NCBI GenBank assembly: GCA_002840735.1
Contig: PHBY01000010.1
Location: forward strand, 62,001-126,000
Length of the DNA stretch: 64,000 nucleotides
Direction: 5' to 3'
Origin: Chloroflexi bacterium HGW-Chloroflexi-2
Lineage (GTDB): Bacteria; Chloroflexota; Anaerolineae; Anaerolineales; Anaerolineaceae
The notes beneath the pieces were generated by a model. That model did not search any database, was not told the origin of the DNA, and was given only the letters and a program-made list of their open reading frames with translations. The position numbers and the translations under genes were made by a program. Positions within the stretch are counted from its first letter, which is position 1; each line of letters begins with the position of its first letter. This document shows, one piece after another, positions 41,423 through 50,592 of this stretch.

Positions 41423-42065
41423 CATTCCTCCCTCTCCCAATCTGACCTTCGAACGAGCATTATGGGAAGACGATAAACAATGGATTGCCGGGTTGGATGA
41501 AGCCGGTCGGGGTGCCTGGGCAGGACCGGTTGTGGCGGCAGTCGTCATTTTTCCGCAGTTCGCCAACCTGGAGCAGAATTTATGGGGGGTGAGAGATTCA
41601 AAGCAAATGAATGTACGTCAACGCGAATTTTGGGTGGAGATCGTTCGAGAACATGCGCTAGCCTGGGGTGTAGGATCCGCGGAACATTCCGAAATTGATC
41701 TGCTGGGCATTTTACCTGCCACCCGGCTGGCCATGCAACGCGCATTGGGACAATTATCTGCAACCCCGGATCACCTGCTGATCGATGCACTTCTATTACC
41801 AAACCTGGAAACGCCACAGACAGCCTTAATCAAAGGCGATCAACGTAGCCTGAGCATCGCCGCTGCATCAATCCTGGCAAAAACTACTCGGGATGCTTTG
41901 ATGCGCCAGGAAGATTATTCCTACCCTGTGTATGGATTTAGTCGTCATAAGGGCTACGGTACCCGCTTTCATCAGCAAGCACTCGCTGAAAACGGTCCCT
42001 GCGCCATCCACCGCATGAGCTTTAAGCCATTAAGAGAAACCGTTGGAGTGATTGACCCAACTTAG
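41394..42065 (+). CDS. rnhB: Ribonuclease HII
   Basis: Endonuclease that removes ribonucleotides and RNA from RNA-DNA hybrids during replication and repair. The 223 residues match the family: the DEXD-type metal site in WIAGLDEAGRGAWAGPVVAA, GVRDSKQMNVRQREFWVEIV, the third Asp in PDHLLIDALLLPN, and QRSLSIAAASILAKTTRDAL with the closing Gly-rich YPVYGFSRHKGYGTRFHQQA. Start at ATG 41394 with GAGGGG six bases upstream; it overlaps the glycosyltransferase by 29 bases. The gene ends with NGPCAIHRMSFKP, which completes the family pattern. Confidence 0.95.
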   Translation: MTRKPKPVLDIPPSPNLTFERALWEDDKQWIAGLDEAGRGAWAGPVVAAVVIFPQFANLEQNLWGVRDSKQMNVRQREFWVEIVREHALAWGVGSAEHSEIDLLGILPATRLAMQRALGQLSATPDHLLIDALLLPNLETPQTALIKGDQRSLSIAAASILAKTTRDALMRQEDYSYPVYGFSRHKGYGTRFHQQALAENGPCAIHRMSFKPLRETVGVIDPT

Positions 42066-42224
42066 TTACTCGCTCCACAAATCCTCCTCATTTCTCCATC
42101 ATTAAAGGCTAATACTTTGTGGCGTATTTTAACCTGAATAAGGAATGAGCACCAGGAAGAATCCCTGAGAAGATTTCATGAACGATCAGTTAAACTGTAC
42201 ATTTCAGCCATGTTTTTAGGACTA

Positions 42225-42271
42225 GTCACTGTCAGCCGTGAGCTGTGAGCGGTGAGCCGTCAGCTAACCGC
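42225..42271. repeat. GTGAGC-type palindromic repeat, copy C
   Basis: GTCACTGTCAGCCGTGAGCT, then GTGAGCGGTGAGCCGTCAGC and TAACCGC. It repeats the unit GTCAGC-x-GTGAGC in both orientations, like the copies at 9406 and 9926. Its right end contains the stop codon and last codons of the minus-strand P-type ATPase. Confidence 0.7.
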
Positions 42272-45088
42272 TTTTTTTCTGCTAACAAACATCTTTGCCA
42301 GTTCTGCGGCAATAGAAGGAATCATTAACAAAGGCAGAATTAATCGCCATTCTGTCCAACTCAGTGGAACAGTGTCAAAAATGGTATTAAAGAATGGCAC
42401 ATACAGGATCATTAAGAGTAATGCCAACGATGACACCACGGCAATATTCATCCACTTATTATTGAAAACACCAATCTTTAATATGGGATATCGTTCGGAC
42501 CGAGCGGTATAAGCACGCACCAATTCCGAACTTGCCAGGGTAATGAATGCCATCGTTTCTGCCATTAAGCGATCATGTTTCAATCCCACACCAAAGGCGT
42601 ACAGGGTGATAAAGGTGATTGCCACCGTCTGGATCAGAACCCCATTCATCATGAAACGGTTGATAATCGGTTCCTTGGGTGGACGTGGTTTCTGTTGCAT
42701 GATATCCGGATCACCTTTTTCCGTGCCTAACGCCAGGGCTGGTGCGCCGTCGGTCACCAGATTGAGCAACAATAACTGGATCGGCGCTAGTGGTGAGAAC
42801 ACTTCTCCGGCGGCAAATGGATACAGATATCGGCCAAAAGCGGTCGCCAGGAAGATGATCATTATTTCTGCCAGGTTGCATGAGATCAGGTAATACACAA
42901 ATTTACGAATATTGGAATAAATGATGCGCCCTTGCTCAACGGCTGCTACAATACTGGCATAATTGTCATCTGTCAGCACCATATCGGCTGTGTCTTTGGC
43001 GACATCTGTGCCGGTAATGCCCATGGCCACACCGATATCTGCTAACTTGATGGCGGGGGCATCGTTGACCCCATCACCGGTCATGGCAACCACTTCGCCA
43101 TTGTAACGCAGAGCTTCCACGATCCGCATTTTATGTTCCGGGGACACACGCGCAAATACGTCGGTTATTTTCACTTTTTCCCGTAACACTTCATCACTCA
43201 TGTCATCCAGATCATAACCAGTAAGCACCTCGTGCCCACTTTGCAATAGATTGATATCCTTTGCAATGGCACGAGCCGTGTTTGGGTAATCACCCGTGAT
43301 CATGATCGTGCGAATGCCTGCGCCGCGTGCCAGTTCCAAAGCCGGTTGAACCTCTTTGCGAGCTGGGTCAATCATGCCAATCAACCCCACAAAAACCATG
43401 TCCTTCTCAAGCTCATCGCTATCGATCTCTTCAGGCAATACACTAACCACCCGATAAGCCGCCCCGAGAACCCGCAAAGCATCCTGCGTCATTTCATCAT
43501 TGGCTGCCATGATTTTGGCTTTCATCTCCTCTGACAAAGGCACTGGCTTGTCTTCCATGGTCTGGTATGAATTACACAGTGTCAGAACAATATCCGGCGC
43601 GCCTTTGATGGCAATGGCGTAATGTTTTCGCTCAGAATCATCATCAAATGGAGAAATATCATCCGGACCAGGTTCATCAATTTCATGGATCGTCAACATA
43701 CGCTTTCGCACTGAATCAAAAGGAATTTCCTGCGCACGTGGATATTTTTTGTTCAGGACATTTTGAACCTCACCAGCCTTGGCTGCCGCTACAATCAGAG
43801 CCCCTTCCGTAGGATCGCCAATGATGCGGTATGTTTTATCCTGCTCCTCCGAATCCAACTCCTCCAGGTAGGAGTCATTATTCATCGCCCCTACCCACAG
43901 CGTGGACATAATACCCTGATACTTGTAAATATCAACCGGTTTCCCATCCACCAGGAATTCACCCTTCGGGCGATAACCTCGACCGGTTACCTCAACAAAT
44001 TGACCATCCGACCAGATGCGTGTAACGGTCATTTCATTCTGTGTTAACGTACCAGTCTTATCTGAACAAATAATCGTCGCAGAACCAAGTGTTTCCACTG
44101 ATGACAAACGCCGGATTAATGCATGCCGGTTGATCATCTCGCGCATACCAAGGGCAAGACTGATGGTAACAATCGCCGGTAACCCTTCCGGGACTGCTGC
44201 AATGGCCAGACTGACAGCCACCATAAACATTTCCAGTAAATCACCACCACGCAGGATACCAATACCAAAAACCAAAGCACAAACGATCAATGCTGCCCAA
44301 CCAAGCGTTTTTCCTAATTGATCCAACCGACGTTGTAAGGGTGTCTGTTCATCCTCCACCGATTTCAACATGGTAGCAATCATCCCCAGTTGGGTATCCA
44401 TACCGGTATCGACCACAACTCCCCGACCACGACCGTAGGAGACTGTCGTGCCCATGAATGCCGTGTTTTTTCGATCTCCCAAAGAGGCAGTTTTGTCCAG
44501 CACCAGCGATGCATTCTTTTGCACCGGAACAGATTCTCCGGTTAGGGCTGCCTCTTCTATACGTAAATTAATCGCTTCCAATAAACGCACATCGGCGGGA
44601 ATAAAATAACCCGCTTCGAGAAAAACAATATCACCTGGCACCAGTTGATGAGAAGGAATCGTTACCCGATGACCATCCCGCAGCACTTGCGCATCAGGTG
44701 CTGCCAGCTTTTTAAGTGTTGCCAGAGCCTGCTCAGCCCGGTTCTCCTGCACTACCCCCATGATGGTGTTTAAGATCACAATGGCAATGATGGCACTCGC
44801 ATCCACCCATTCTCCTAAAAAGACGGAAATGATGGAGGCAACAATCAAAAGGATGACAACAAAATTATTCAGCTGTCGTAAAACCATCTGGAGAAAGGTA
44901 GTGCGTTTTCCCTCCTCCAATTGGTTGGGTCCATACTCCTGTAATCTTTTTTCAGCTTCCTGATTCGTGAGGCCTTTTTCCAACTGAGTGTCCAGTTTTT
45001 GCAGGATCTCATCACTACTGACGGCATGCCAGGAAATTACGACATCTTTTAAAGGTTTTGAATTCCCATTAATAATTTTTTCCACCAT
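42260..45088 (-). CDS. P-type cation ATPase, Ca2+-transporter-like (type IIA)
   Basis: A 942-residue ion pump. The phosphorylated Asp is in ATIICSDKTGTLTQNEMTV (about residue 343); TGESVPVQKNA is the actuator loop, MTGDGVNDAPAIKLADIGVA the hinge. The ion-binding helices carry AIAAVPEGLPAIVTISLALG (PEGL, helix 4) and LVTDGAPALALGTEKGDPDI (helix 6), as in SERCA/PacL-type calcium pumps. An N-terminal cation ATPase domain is present (SSDEILQKLDTQLEKGLTNQ). AAGGAG lies seven bases before the ATG. The C-terminus SRKKAVS ends within the palindromic repeat, which supplies the stop codon. Calcium is the likely ion but manganese or sodium cannot be excluded. Confidence 0.94.
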   Translation of the reverse strand: MVEKIINGNSKPLKDVVISWHAVSSDEILQKLDTQLEKGLTNQEAEKRLQEYGPNQLEEGKRTTFLQMVLRQLNNFVVILLIVASIISVFLGEWVDASAIIAIVILNTIMGVVQENRAEQALATLKKLAAPDAQVLRDGHRVTIPSHQLVPGDIVFLEAGYFIPADVRLLEAINLRIEEAALTGESVPVQKNASLVLDKTASLGDRKNTAFMGTTVSYGRGRGVVVDTGMDTQLGMIATMLKSVEDEQTPLQRRLDQLGKTLGWAALIVCALVFGIGILRGGDLLEMFMVAVSLAIAAVPEGLPAIVTISLALGMREMINRHALIRRLSSVETLGSATIICSDKTGTLTQNEMTVTRIWSDGQFVEVTGRGYRPKGEFLVDGKPVDIYKYQGIMSTLWVGAMNNDSYLEELDSEEQDKTYRIIGDPTEGALIVAAAKAGEVQNVLNKKYPRAQEIPFDSVRKRMLTIHEIDEPGPDDISPFDDDSERKHYAIAIKGAPDIVLTLCNSYQTMEDKPVPLSEEMKAKIMAANDEMTQDALRVLGAAYRVVSVLPEEIDSDELEKDMVFVGLIGMIDPARKEVQPALELARGAGIRTIMITGDYPNTARAIAKDINLLQSGHEVLTGYDLDDMSDEVLREKVKITDVFARVSPEHKMRIVEALRYNGEVVAMTGDGVNDAPAIKLADIGVAMGITGTDVAKDTADMVLTDDNYASIVAAVEQGRIIYSNIRKFVYYLISCNLAEIMIIFLATAFGRYLYPFAAGEVFSPLAPIQLLLLNLVTDGAPALALGTEKGDPDIMQQKPRPPKEPIINRFMMNGVLIQTVAITFITLYAFGVGLKHDRLMAETMAFITLASSELVRAYTARSERYPILKIGVFNNKWMNIAVVSSLALLLMILYVPFFNTIFDTVPLSWTEWRLILPLLMIPSIAAELAKMFVSRKKAVS

Positions 45089-45130
45089 GTATTCTCCTTT
45101 AATTGGATAGATAATGGATAATTTCTGGAT

Positions 45131-45160
45131 ATAAAAAAGGGCAGGAAAAAACCCTGCCCT
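45131..45160 (-). terminator. Terminator of glgC
   Basis: On the minus strand GGGCAGG, a short loop of T's, and CCTGCCC followed by a T-run (plus-strand arms 45139-45145 and 45153-45159). It separates glgC from the P-type ATPase gene on the same strand. Confidence 0.85.
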
Positions 45161-45169
45161 AAGATTTTA

Positions 45170-46471
45170 CTACAAACTTTCACCTGGTATTGGCCCAATA
45201 AAAGTTCCATTAGGAATGACAGTACTTTTTGGAATGACTACAATACCATCTCGTACAGAGAACAATGCTTCATCCATTTCTGTCCCTCTGGGGAATGGTC
45301 GAATGACAACCCCTCGCCCTATTCGAACATTTTTATCCAGAATAGCACCTTCAATATAGGAGCCATTGCCGATCCCTAAAGGAATTTCATGTTCATTAAC
45401 ACCTAATGGATAATTTTCCTGGTTGCAGGCTGATACCCGATCATAGTAATCGGAACCCATCATAATCGTATCAATTATTCTTACGCCTGAACGAATTTGT
45501 GAACGTAATCCAATAATAGAATGGCGTATTTCAGCGTGATTGATGCAGCAACCATCTGTCAGAAGTACACGTTCCAGCATACTATTTTCTATGGTTGAAC
45601 CGGGTAAATAGCGGCCATGTGAATATATCGGACTGCGTTGATCAAAGAAATTGAACGGAGAATCAGGACCCGTTAGCAGCAAATTGGTGTCATAAAAAGA
45701 GCGGATTGTTCCGATATCTTCCCAATAACCATCAAAATCAAAACCAACTACTTTCTTTCGATCAATTGCGTATGGAATCACATGCTTCCCAAAATCTTGC
45801 ATGGTGGTATGTTCAAGCATCTCAAAGAGCACATCTGTATTGAAGAAATAAATACCCATCGAGCCTAAAAAAGGTCTTTCCTCATCATCTCGACTGACCA
45901 TATCCGCCAGTACTTCCGAATCTGTTGGTTTTTCGGCAAAGCGGGTGATTTCATTATCCGATCTTCGTTTCAATATTCCAAAACGATCAGCTTCATTTTT
46001 TCGAATCGGCTGCACCGCGATGGTGATATCAGCATTGTTGTCCCAATGAAACTGTGCCATTGCCTGATAGTCCATGCGGTAAAGATGATCGCCTGCCAGG
46101 ATCAAGACATAAGGTGTACGAGCTGACTTGATTTCAAATAATTGCTTGCGAACGGCATCCGCAGTTCCTTGATACCAATCGGCAGTGTTGACGGTTTGTT
46201 CGGCTGCCCAGATCTGAACCCAGCCCGTGTGAAAGGTATCAAATTGGTAGGTGCGGGTGATATGGCGATGCAGTGAAACAGAATTGAATTGGGTCAGTAC
46301 AGCCATTTTGTAAATGCCAGAATTAATGCAATTACTGATGGGGATATCAATTAATCTATACTTTCCTGCGATGGGAACAGCAGGCTTGGAACGCATGGTG
46401 GTTAATGGCTGTAAACGAGTACCTCGACCACCCCCTAAAATCACTGATAAAACCTGATCCATCTTAGGCAT
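45170..46471 (-). CDS. glgC: Glucose-1-phosphate adenylyltransferase
   Basis: Makes ADP-glucose from ATP and glucose 1-phosphate, the rate-limiting step of glycogen synthesis. The 433-residue protein shows the catalytic domain: VLSVILGGGRGTRLQPLTTM at the start, RSKPAVPIAGKYRLIDIPIS, VLILAGDHLYRMDYQAM, RFAEKPTDSEVLADM and FDGYWEDIGTIRSFYDTNLL. A left-handed helix tail (about 300-425; NHAEIRHSIIGLRSQIRSGV, GVVIRPFPRGTEMD) mediates tetramerisation. GGGAGG is seven bases before the ATG. No other glycogen gene is adjacent. It ends at its own terminator and shares the 46472-46649 gap with the divergent MFS gene. Confidence 0.97.
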   Translation of the reverse strand: MPKMDQVLSVILGGGRGTRLQPLTTMRSKPAVPIAGKYRLIDIPISNCINSGIYKMAVLTQFNSVSLHRHITRTYQFDTFHTGWVQIWAAEQTVNTADWYQGTADAVRKQLFEIKSARTPYVLILAGDHLYRMDYQAMAQFHWDNNADITIAVQPIRKNEADRFGILKRRSDNEITRFAEKPTDSEVLADMVSRDDEERPFLGSMGIYFFNTDVLFEMLEHTTMQDFGKHVIPYAIDRKKVVGFDFDGYWEDIGTIRSFYDTNLLLTGPDSPFNFFDQRSPIYSHGRYLPGSTIENSMLERVLLTDGCCINHAEIRHSIIGLRSQIRSGVRIIDTIMMGSDYYDRVSACNQENYPLGVNEHEIPLGIGNGSYIEGAILDKNVRIGRGVVIRPFPRGTEMDEALFSVRDGIVVIPKSTVIPNGTFIGPIPGESL

Positions 46472-46649
46472 GTCACCCTCCCGGAAATGATAAAAAGAAT
46501 TAAATAATTATAGATGAGCGTTTTAAAGTAGTCCAGTCAATTCAGCTTTGATCTTCTGATTGAGCCAATACTGAGATTGAGTGATTACTGAATGATACAA
46601 TAAATCTAACCTTTTTACTCTGCTCGATCATTACGAACAAATAAACTTA

Positions 46650-47897
46650 ATGCATATCGATAAGCCAAACACCGTTCTCACTCCCCTCGGCATCGGATTG
46701 GCACTTTCTCTGCTCGGAGATGCCACCCTGTATGCCGTGTTACCTTCACCAGAAATTGCCCGGCAAGCTGGCTTGACTCTGGCAATGGTGGGATTCCTGC
46801 TGGGAATCAACCGCCTGGTACGCTTGCTTTTTAATGGCATGGCTGGCTGGATTTATGATCGACTTCCCCGACGCCCCTTAATGCTGATCTCTCTGGGAAT
46901 CGGAACCCTCTCTACTGCCGTTTATGCGTTTGGATCGGGACCATTTACCCTTACGACCGGCAGAGTGCTCTGGGGGCTGGCATGGTCGGGACTATGGATT
47001 GGCGCTAACAGTATGACGCTGGATATATCCAATGATCTGAACCGCGGCCACATTAACGGCCGCTTGCAGATGTGGTTCTTCATTGGCGTGGCAGTTTCCT
47101 CCTTTTGTGGAGGGATTTTCACAGATTTGTTTACGTATCGCGGTGGACTATGGGTCAGTACATTTTTATCGGGTGTAGGACTATTGATATGGTTGCGATT
47201 CTTACCCGAAACACGTCCGGAAAAACATCAAATTACCCCCCTAATAAAGGACGAACATACAGTAAAAGCGGGGTTCCCCTGGAAATTAACATTGTCCTGC
47301 AGCCTGCCTTTCTTTATTAATCGTGTCATCTTTACCGGTGTTTTAGGATCCACAACCATCCTGTGGCTATCACAATTCGTTGAAGATGGCAGTCTGACAT
47401 TCAATCAGATTGCAATACCACTGGCGACCATGAGTGGCACCTTTATTGCGCTACGCATCCTGGTCAGTATTGTCAGTGTTCCTCAGGTTGGCATGTTGTC
47501 CGATCGAATCAACCGGCGCTGGTTGGTATTGGCAATCGTGTTTCTCATTTTCGGGGCAGGTGGATTGGTGCTGCTGGCAGCACAAAACATCTGGATTTCT
47601 ATCCTGGGGGTTATTCTGGCTGCCATTGCAGGTGGCAGCATCCCGGCATTGATTCCGGCCATCATCGGTGATCAGGTGCCACCGCATCAACAAGGACGAT
47701 CATTGGGCTATATTTTCTCTTTTGGCGACCTGGGTTCCGCCATCGGACCACCAATCGCGCTCAGTCTGGTGGGGATTATCAGCTTGCCAACGATTTTTCT
47801 GGGTTGTGCCGTGTTATTGATACTGACTGGTCTTTTCACTGCTGTATTTGCTTTCCAGGAGAAAAACCACTTTCAGAAAATAGAAAAACCTGTTTGA
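46650..47897 (+). CDS. MFS transporter
   Basis: A 415-residue Major Facilitator permease with about 12 membrane helices. The loop after helix 2 carries the MFS motif-A region GMAGWIYDRLPRRPLMLISL (G-x-x-x-D-R-x-x-R-R); a second copy is seen as QVGMLSDRINRRWLVLAIVF after helix 8. Helix-1 text is LGIGLALSLLGDATLYAVLP. The substrate is not predictable; drug and sugar exporters share this layout. No clear Shine-Dalgarno precedes the ATG, so the start could be elsewhere nearby, although the sequence from residue 1 is already family-like. Followed by a hairpin repeat and then the OsmC gene on the other strand. Confidence 0.9.
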   Translation: MHIDKPNTVLTPLGIGLALSLLGDATLYAVLPSPEIARQAGLTLAMVGFLLGINRLVRLLFNGMAGWIYDRLPRRPLMLISLGIGTLSTAVYAFGSGPFTLTTGRVLWGLAWSGLWIGANSMTLDISNDLNRGHINGRLQMWFFIGVAVSSFCGGIFTDLFTYRGGLWVSTFLSGVGLLIWLRFLPETRPEKHQITPLIKDEHTVKAGFPWKLTLSCSLPFFINRVIFTGVLGSTTILWLSQFVEDGSLTFNQIAIPLATMSGTFIALRILVSIVSVPQVGMLSDRINRRWLVLAIVFLIFGAGGLVLLAAQNIWISILGVILAAIAGGSIPALIPAIIGDQVPPHQQGRSLGYIFSFGDLGSAIGPPIALSLVGIISLPTIFLGCAVLLILTGLFTAVFAFQEKNHFQKIEKPV

Positions 47898-47943
47898 TCT
47901 CACAACCAGGTTTTAGCAACTAGAAAATTCGGTAAAAACGGGG

Positions 47944-48030
47944 ATCATCTCAATTCATGGTATTAAGCGGGTGTTTTTGGCAGGCATATGCCTGCTAAAA
48001 ACACCCTGACCTCCAATTATAGAAGTTCAC
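47944..48030 (+). repeat. MITE-like hairpin repeat, copy A
   Basis: ATCATCTCAAT (47944-47954), then AAGCGGGTGTTTTTGGCAGG leading into the hairpin GCAGGCATATGCCTGC (47980-47995) and mirrored AAAAACACCC, ending AATTATAGAAG. The same order of segments occurs reversed at 51785-51869. Confidence 0.7.
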
Positions 48031-48038
48031 AAAAAAAG

Positions 48039-48542
48039 CTACATCTCCAGTGGCTGTTGATTAAGCTGCTGGCTGACTTTGACCGGAACAGATCCCATCA
48101 GTGCTTTCTCAGTAAAACACATCTCCCTTGAAATTCGCACCAAATCAGCGATCTTCTGAGGATCCTCATCCGAGTCGATCAGAATTTCAATTTCAAAGCC
48201 ATCACAGAAACCCTCTGCGTCACCTCTTAATACTGAACCCTGTTCATGGAAGTGAGCTGTGACATTAACCCGTTCATTGCGGATGGAGATTTTTCGTTTG
48301 GTCGCAACCTGCGACACATGCGAGATGAGTCAAAGCGCCATCCCTGAAACAAAATACGAGAGTGGAGTGGGTGCTGTCCCTTCCCCACCCGGAATATAAG
48401 AACCTTCATCGCTGATAAAGGCATACATGCGGCCGGTTTCGGGCTGACCAGCCAGCACCTGTTTGCGCCACTTTTCAATAGAGGAAGCTTCTGCACGCAC
48501 TTCAATGTCTCTGAACCCGGCTGGTGGTTTGTTTGTTGTCAT
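48039..48542 (-). CDS. OsmC/Ohr-family protein with in-frame UGA; candidate selenoprotein (Sec71)
   Basis: Thiol peroxidase-like family. The reading frame from ATG 48542 to TAG 48039 is continuous (167 residues) except for one TGA at 48330-48332, codon 71. Both halves look functional: residues 1-70 contain RMYAFISDEGSYIPGGEGTA and TPLSYFVSGMAL; residues 72-167 begin LISHVSQVATKRKISIRNER and carry REMCFTEKAL with the second family Cys. In OsmC proteins the peroxidatic Cys follows the phrase x-x-G-x-A-x, exactly where the UGA falls, and UGA is followed by C. A hairpin GTCGCA-GGT-TGCGAC begins 14 bases after the UGA, with the GGT loop 20 bases after it, within the range for bacterial SECIS elements. 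The alternative is a nonsense mutation. No sel genes lie in the window. Confidence 0.65.
48301..48315 (-). promoter_or_regulatory. SECIS-like stem-loop downstream of the OsmC UGA
   Basis: On the coding (minus) strand GTCGCA, loop GGT, TGCGAC: a perfect six-pair stem with G and U in the loop, loop starting 20 bases after the UGA codon. Bacterial SECIS elements have a small apical loop with G near the front, 16-37 bases from the UGA. The sequence is within coding and read in frame. Confidence 0.55.
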
Positions 48543-48647
48543 GTTGTTTTCCTTTTTTATCTCGATATTTTTAAAAGTATAGCATTGAAATGTTTAGTTG
48601 TTACCCTGCTACAATCACGCTCAGTCATTGGCTGAAAATAGCCGATC

Positions 48648-50579
48648 TCAAGCTCTCATCAATCGCATACCATTGATGATCACCAATAAGACGGAAGCCT
48701 GGTGAATGAGCATACCACCTGCCATGTGCACTTCCTTTAATAACACCCCAGCCAGCAATGCTGAAACAGTGACAAGTGCCACAATAACGTTCTGACGGAT
48801 ATTCCTAAGAACTGCTTTCGATAGAGCGATCGCCTGAGGAATTTTCGACAAATCATCAGCCATCAATGCAATGTCAGCAGTCTCAATAGCAATCCCCGTT
48901 CCAGCGACTCCCATCGCAATGCCAATATCTGCCGTCGCCAGTGCTGGAGCATCATTGATGCCATCTCCAATCATTGCCACCACTTTGCCAGCCAACTTGA
49001 ATTTCTGAATGATAGCCAGCTTATCATCAGGTAACAAATTTGCATATACATCCACAATGCCTGCTTCTTTGGCAATCGCTTCTGCCGTAATGCGATCATC
49101 GCCTGTAAGCATCACCACATTTTGCATTCCGATTTGTTTGAGATTAGTAACCAATTCCCTGGCATTCTCACGAATTGGATCAGCAATTCCCAAAATCCCA
49201 ATGATTTTTTCCTCTACTGAAACCAATACAGCAGTTTTACCATCTGATTTCATCAATTCTAATGCCTGGTTTACCTTCGAATTTATTTGTATATTTAGAT
49301 TTTGCATTAGGTCGGAAGTCCCCACACCAATTTGTTTACCTTGATAGTGAGCAACCACACCTTTCCCAATGAGTAATTCAAATTCATCCGGTTCCGGTAC
49401 CAGTTCATACAGGTTAGCTTCTGTCAGAATCGGTCGTGCCAGTGGATGCTCTGAATTCACTTCTGCAATCCCCGCCCAATGCAATACAGTTTTTTGATCC
49501 TCGCTCCATTTATATTCTGCGTTATGCTTAATCTCATTGGAAGGAAGAGGTTCGCCCTGTCCATCAACCACCTGAATTTCCACCAGTTGTGGTTTTCCCT
49601 GGGTCAAAGTACCTGTTTTATCCAAAGCCACCACATTAATTTTACCGGCGTTTTCCAGATATTCTCCACCTTTGATTAATATTCCCTTTTTAGCAGCTCT
49701 TCCGATCCCCGCAACAATCGAGACGGGTGTAGAAATCACCAATGCGCCGGGGCAGCCGATCACCAGCAATGTCAATGAAAGTTCGATATCCCGGCTGATC
49801 ACAAAAGCAACAATGCTCAAGACAATAATTGCAGGTGTATACCACTGCGCAAAGCGTTCAATAAACCGCTGGGTCGGTGCTTTTTCCTCCTGCGCCTGCT
49901 CCACACGCTGAATAATTCGCGCCAAAGTAGTATCTGACCCAATCCCGGTAGCTCTTACTTTCAGAATGCCGTTTTGGTTAACACTGCCAGCAAATACCAG
50001 ATCACCTTCCGATTTTTCTTCCGGAATGGGTTCACCGGTGATGGCACTCTCGTCTACAGCGGATATACCCTCGATCACCGTACCGTCCACAGGTACTTTT
50101 GTTCCCGGTTTAATCAGGAGAATATCATCGAGGGAGACCTCGTGTGCAGGCACCTCAATCTGACGCCCATCTCTCAAAATCAAAGCCATTGCAGGCACCA
50201 GATCCAGCAGATCACCTAACACCTCTCTGGTACGGCTTAAGGTACGCGCTTCCAGGTAAGCTCCAAAAATAAACAGGAAAGTTACTGCGGCAGCCTCCCA
50301 AAATTCACCAATTACCAAAGCACCAATAAAGGCAATACTGACCAGTAATTCAATACTGAAGGCTTTGTTACGCAGATTTACCCAGGCTCGCCCAACAATA
50401 TCTGAACCTGCTGCTACTGCGGAAATCACCAGTAGGAAATTGCCCAAATCGAGCAACCCGGAATTTAACCGGGCTGCCAATCCCACCAAAATCAAGGTGC
50501 CACTGAGAATGGTCAAAACTTTTCTGCGTTGTTTGGGATCAATATACCAATTTGTTAAAACTTTCATTTGAGTTAACAT
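48648..50579 (-). CDS. P1B-type heavy-metal ATPase with CPG motif
   Basis: A 643-residue metal pump. P1B features: two N-terminal extra helices, TGEPIPEEKSEGDLVFAGSV in the actuator domain, VALDKTGTLTQGKPQLVEIQ with the phosphorylated Asp near residue 320, SEHPLARPIL as the P1B-specific His-Pro motif, and MIGDGINDAPALATADIGIA. The metal site of helix 6 reads VIGCPGALVISTPVSIVAGI: Cys-Pro-Gly rather than the Cys-Pro-Cys of Cu and Zn pumps, so the transported metal cannot be assigned. The start is ATG 50579, five to six bases after GGAGAG; the open frame upstream to 50732 is an overlap with the HMA gene. There is no N-terminal HMA domain; the separate HMA protein 13 bases upstream may supply it. 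Confidence 0.93.
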   Translation of the reverse strand: MLTQMKVLTNWYIDPKQRRKVLTILSGTLILVGLAARLNSGLLDLGNFLLVISAVAAGSDIVGRAWVNLRNKAFSIELLVSIAFIGALVIGEFWEAAAVTFLFIFGAYLEARTLSRTREVLGDLLDLVPAMALILRDGRQIEVPAHEVSLDDILLIKPGTKVPVDGTVIEGISAVDESAITGEPIPEEKSEGDLVFAGSVNQNGILKVRATGIGSDTTLARIIQRVEQAQEEKAPTQRFIERFAQWYTPAIIVLSIVAFVISRDIELSLTLLVIGCPGALVISTPVSIVAGIGRAAKKGILIKGGEYLENAGKINVVALDKTGTLTQGKPQLVEIQVVDGQGEPLPSNEIKHNAEYKWSEDQKTVLHWAGIAEVNSEHPLARPILTEANLYELVPEPDEFELLIGKGVVAHYQGKQIGVGTSDLMQNLNIQINSKVNQALELMKSDGKTAVLVSVEEKIIGILGIADPIRENARELVTNLKQIGMQNVVMLTGDDRITAEAIAKEAGIVDVYANLLPDDKLAIIQKFKLAGKVVAMIGDGINDAPALATADIGIAMGVAGTGIAIETADIALMADDLSKIPQAIALSKAVLRNIRQNVIVALVTVSALLAGVLLKEVHMAGGMLIHQASVLLVIINGMRLMRA

Positions 50580-50592
50580 ATTTCTCTCCGAT

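Noticed and set aside
48039-48317. A separate 92-residue ORF starting at GTG 48317
   Set aside because: It is the continuation, in the same frame, of the OsmC gene beyond the UGA; it has no ribosome binding site and begins in the middle of a domain.
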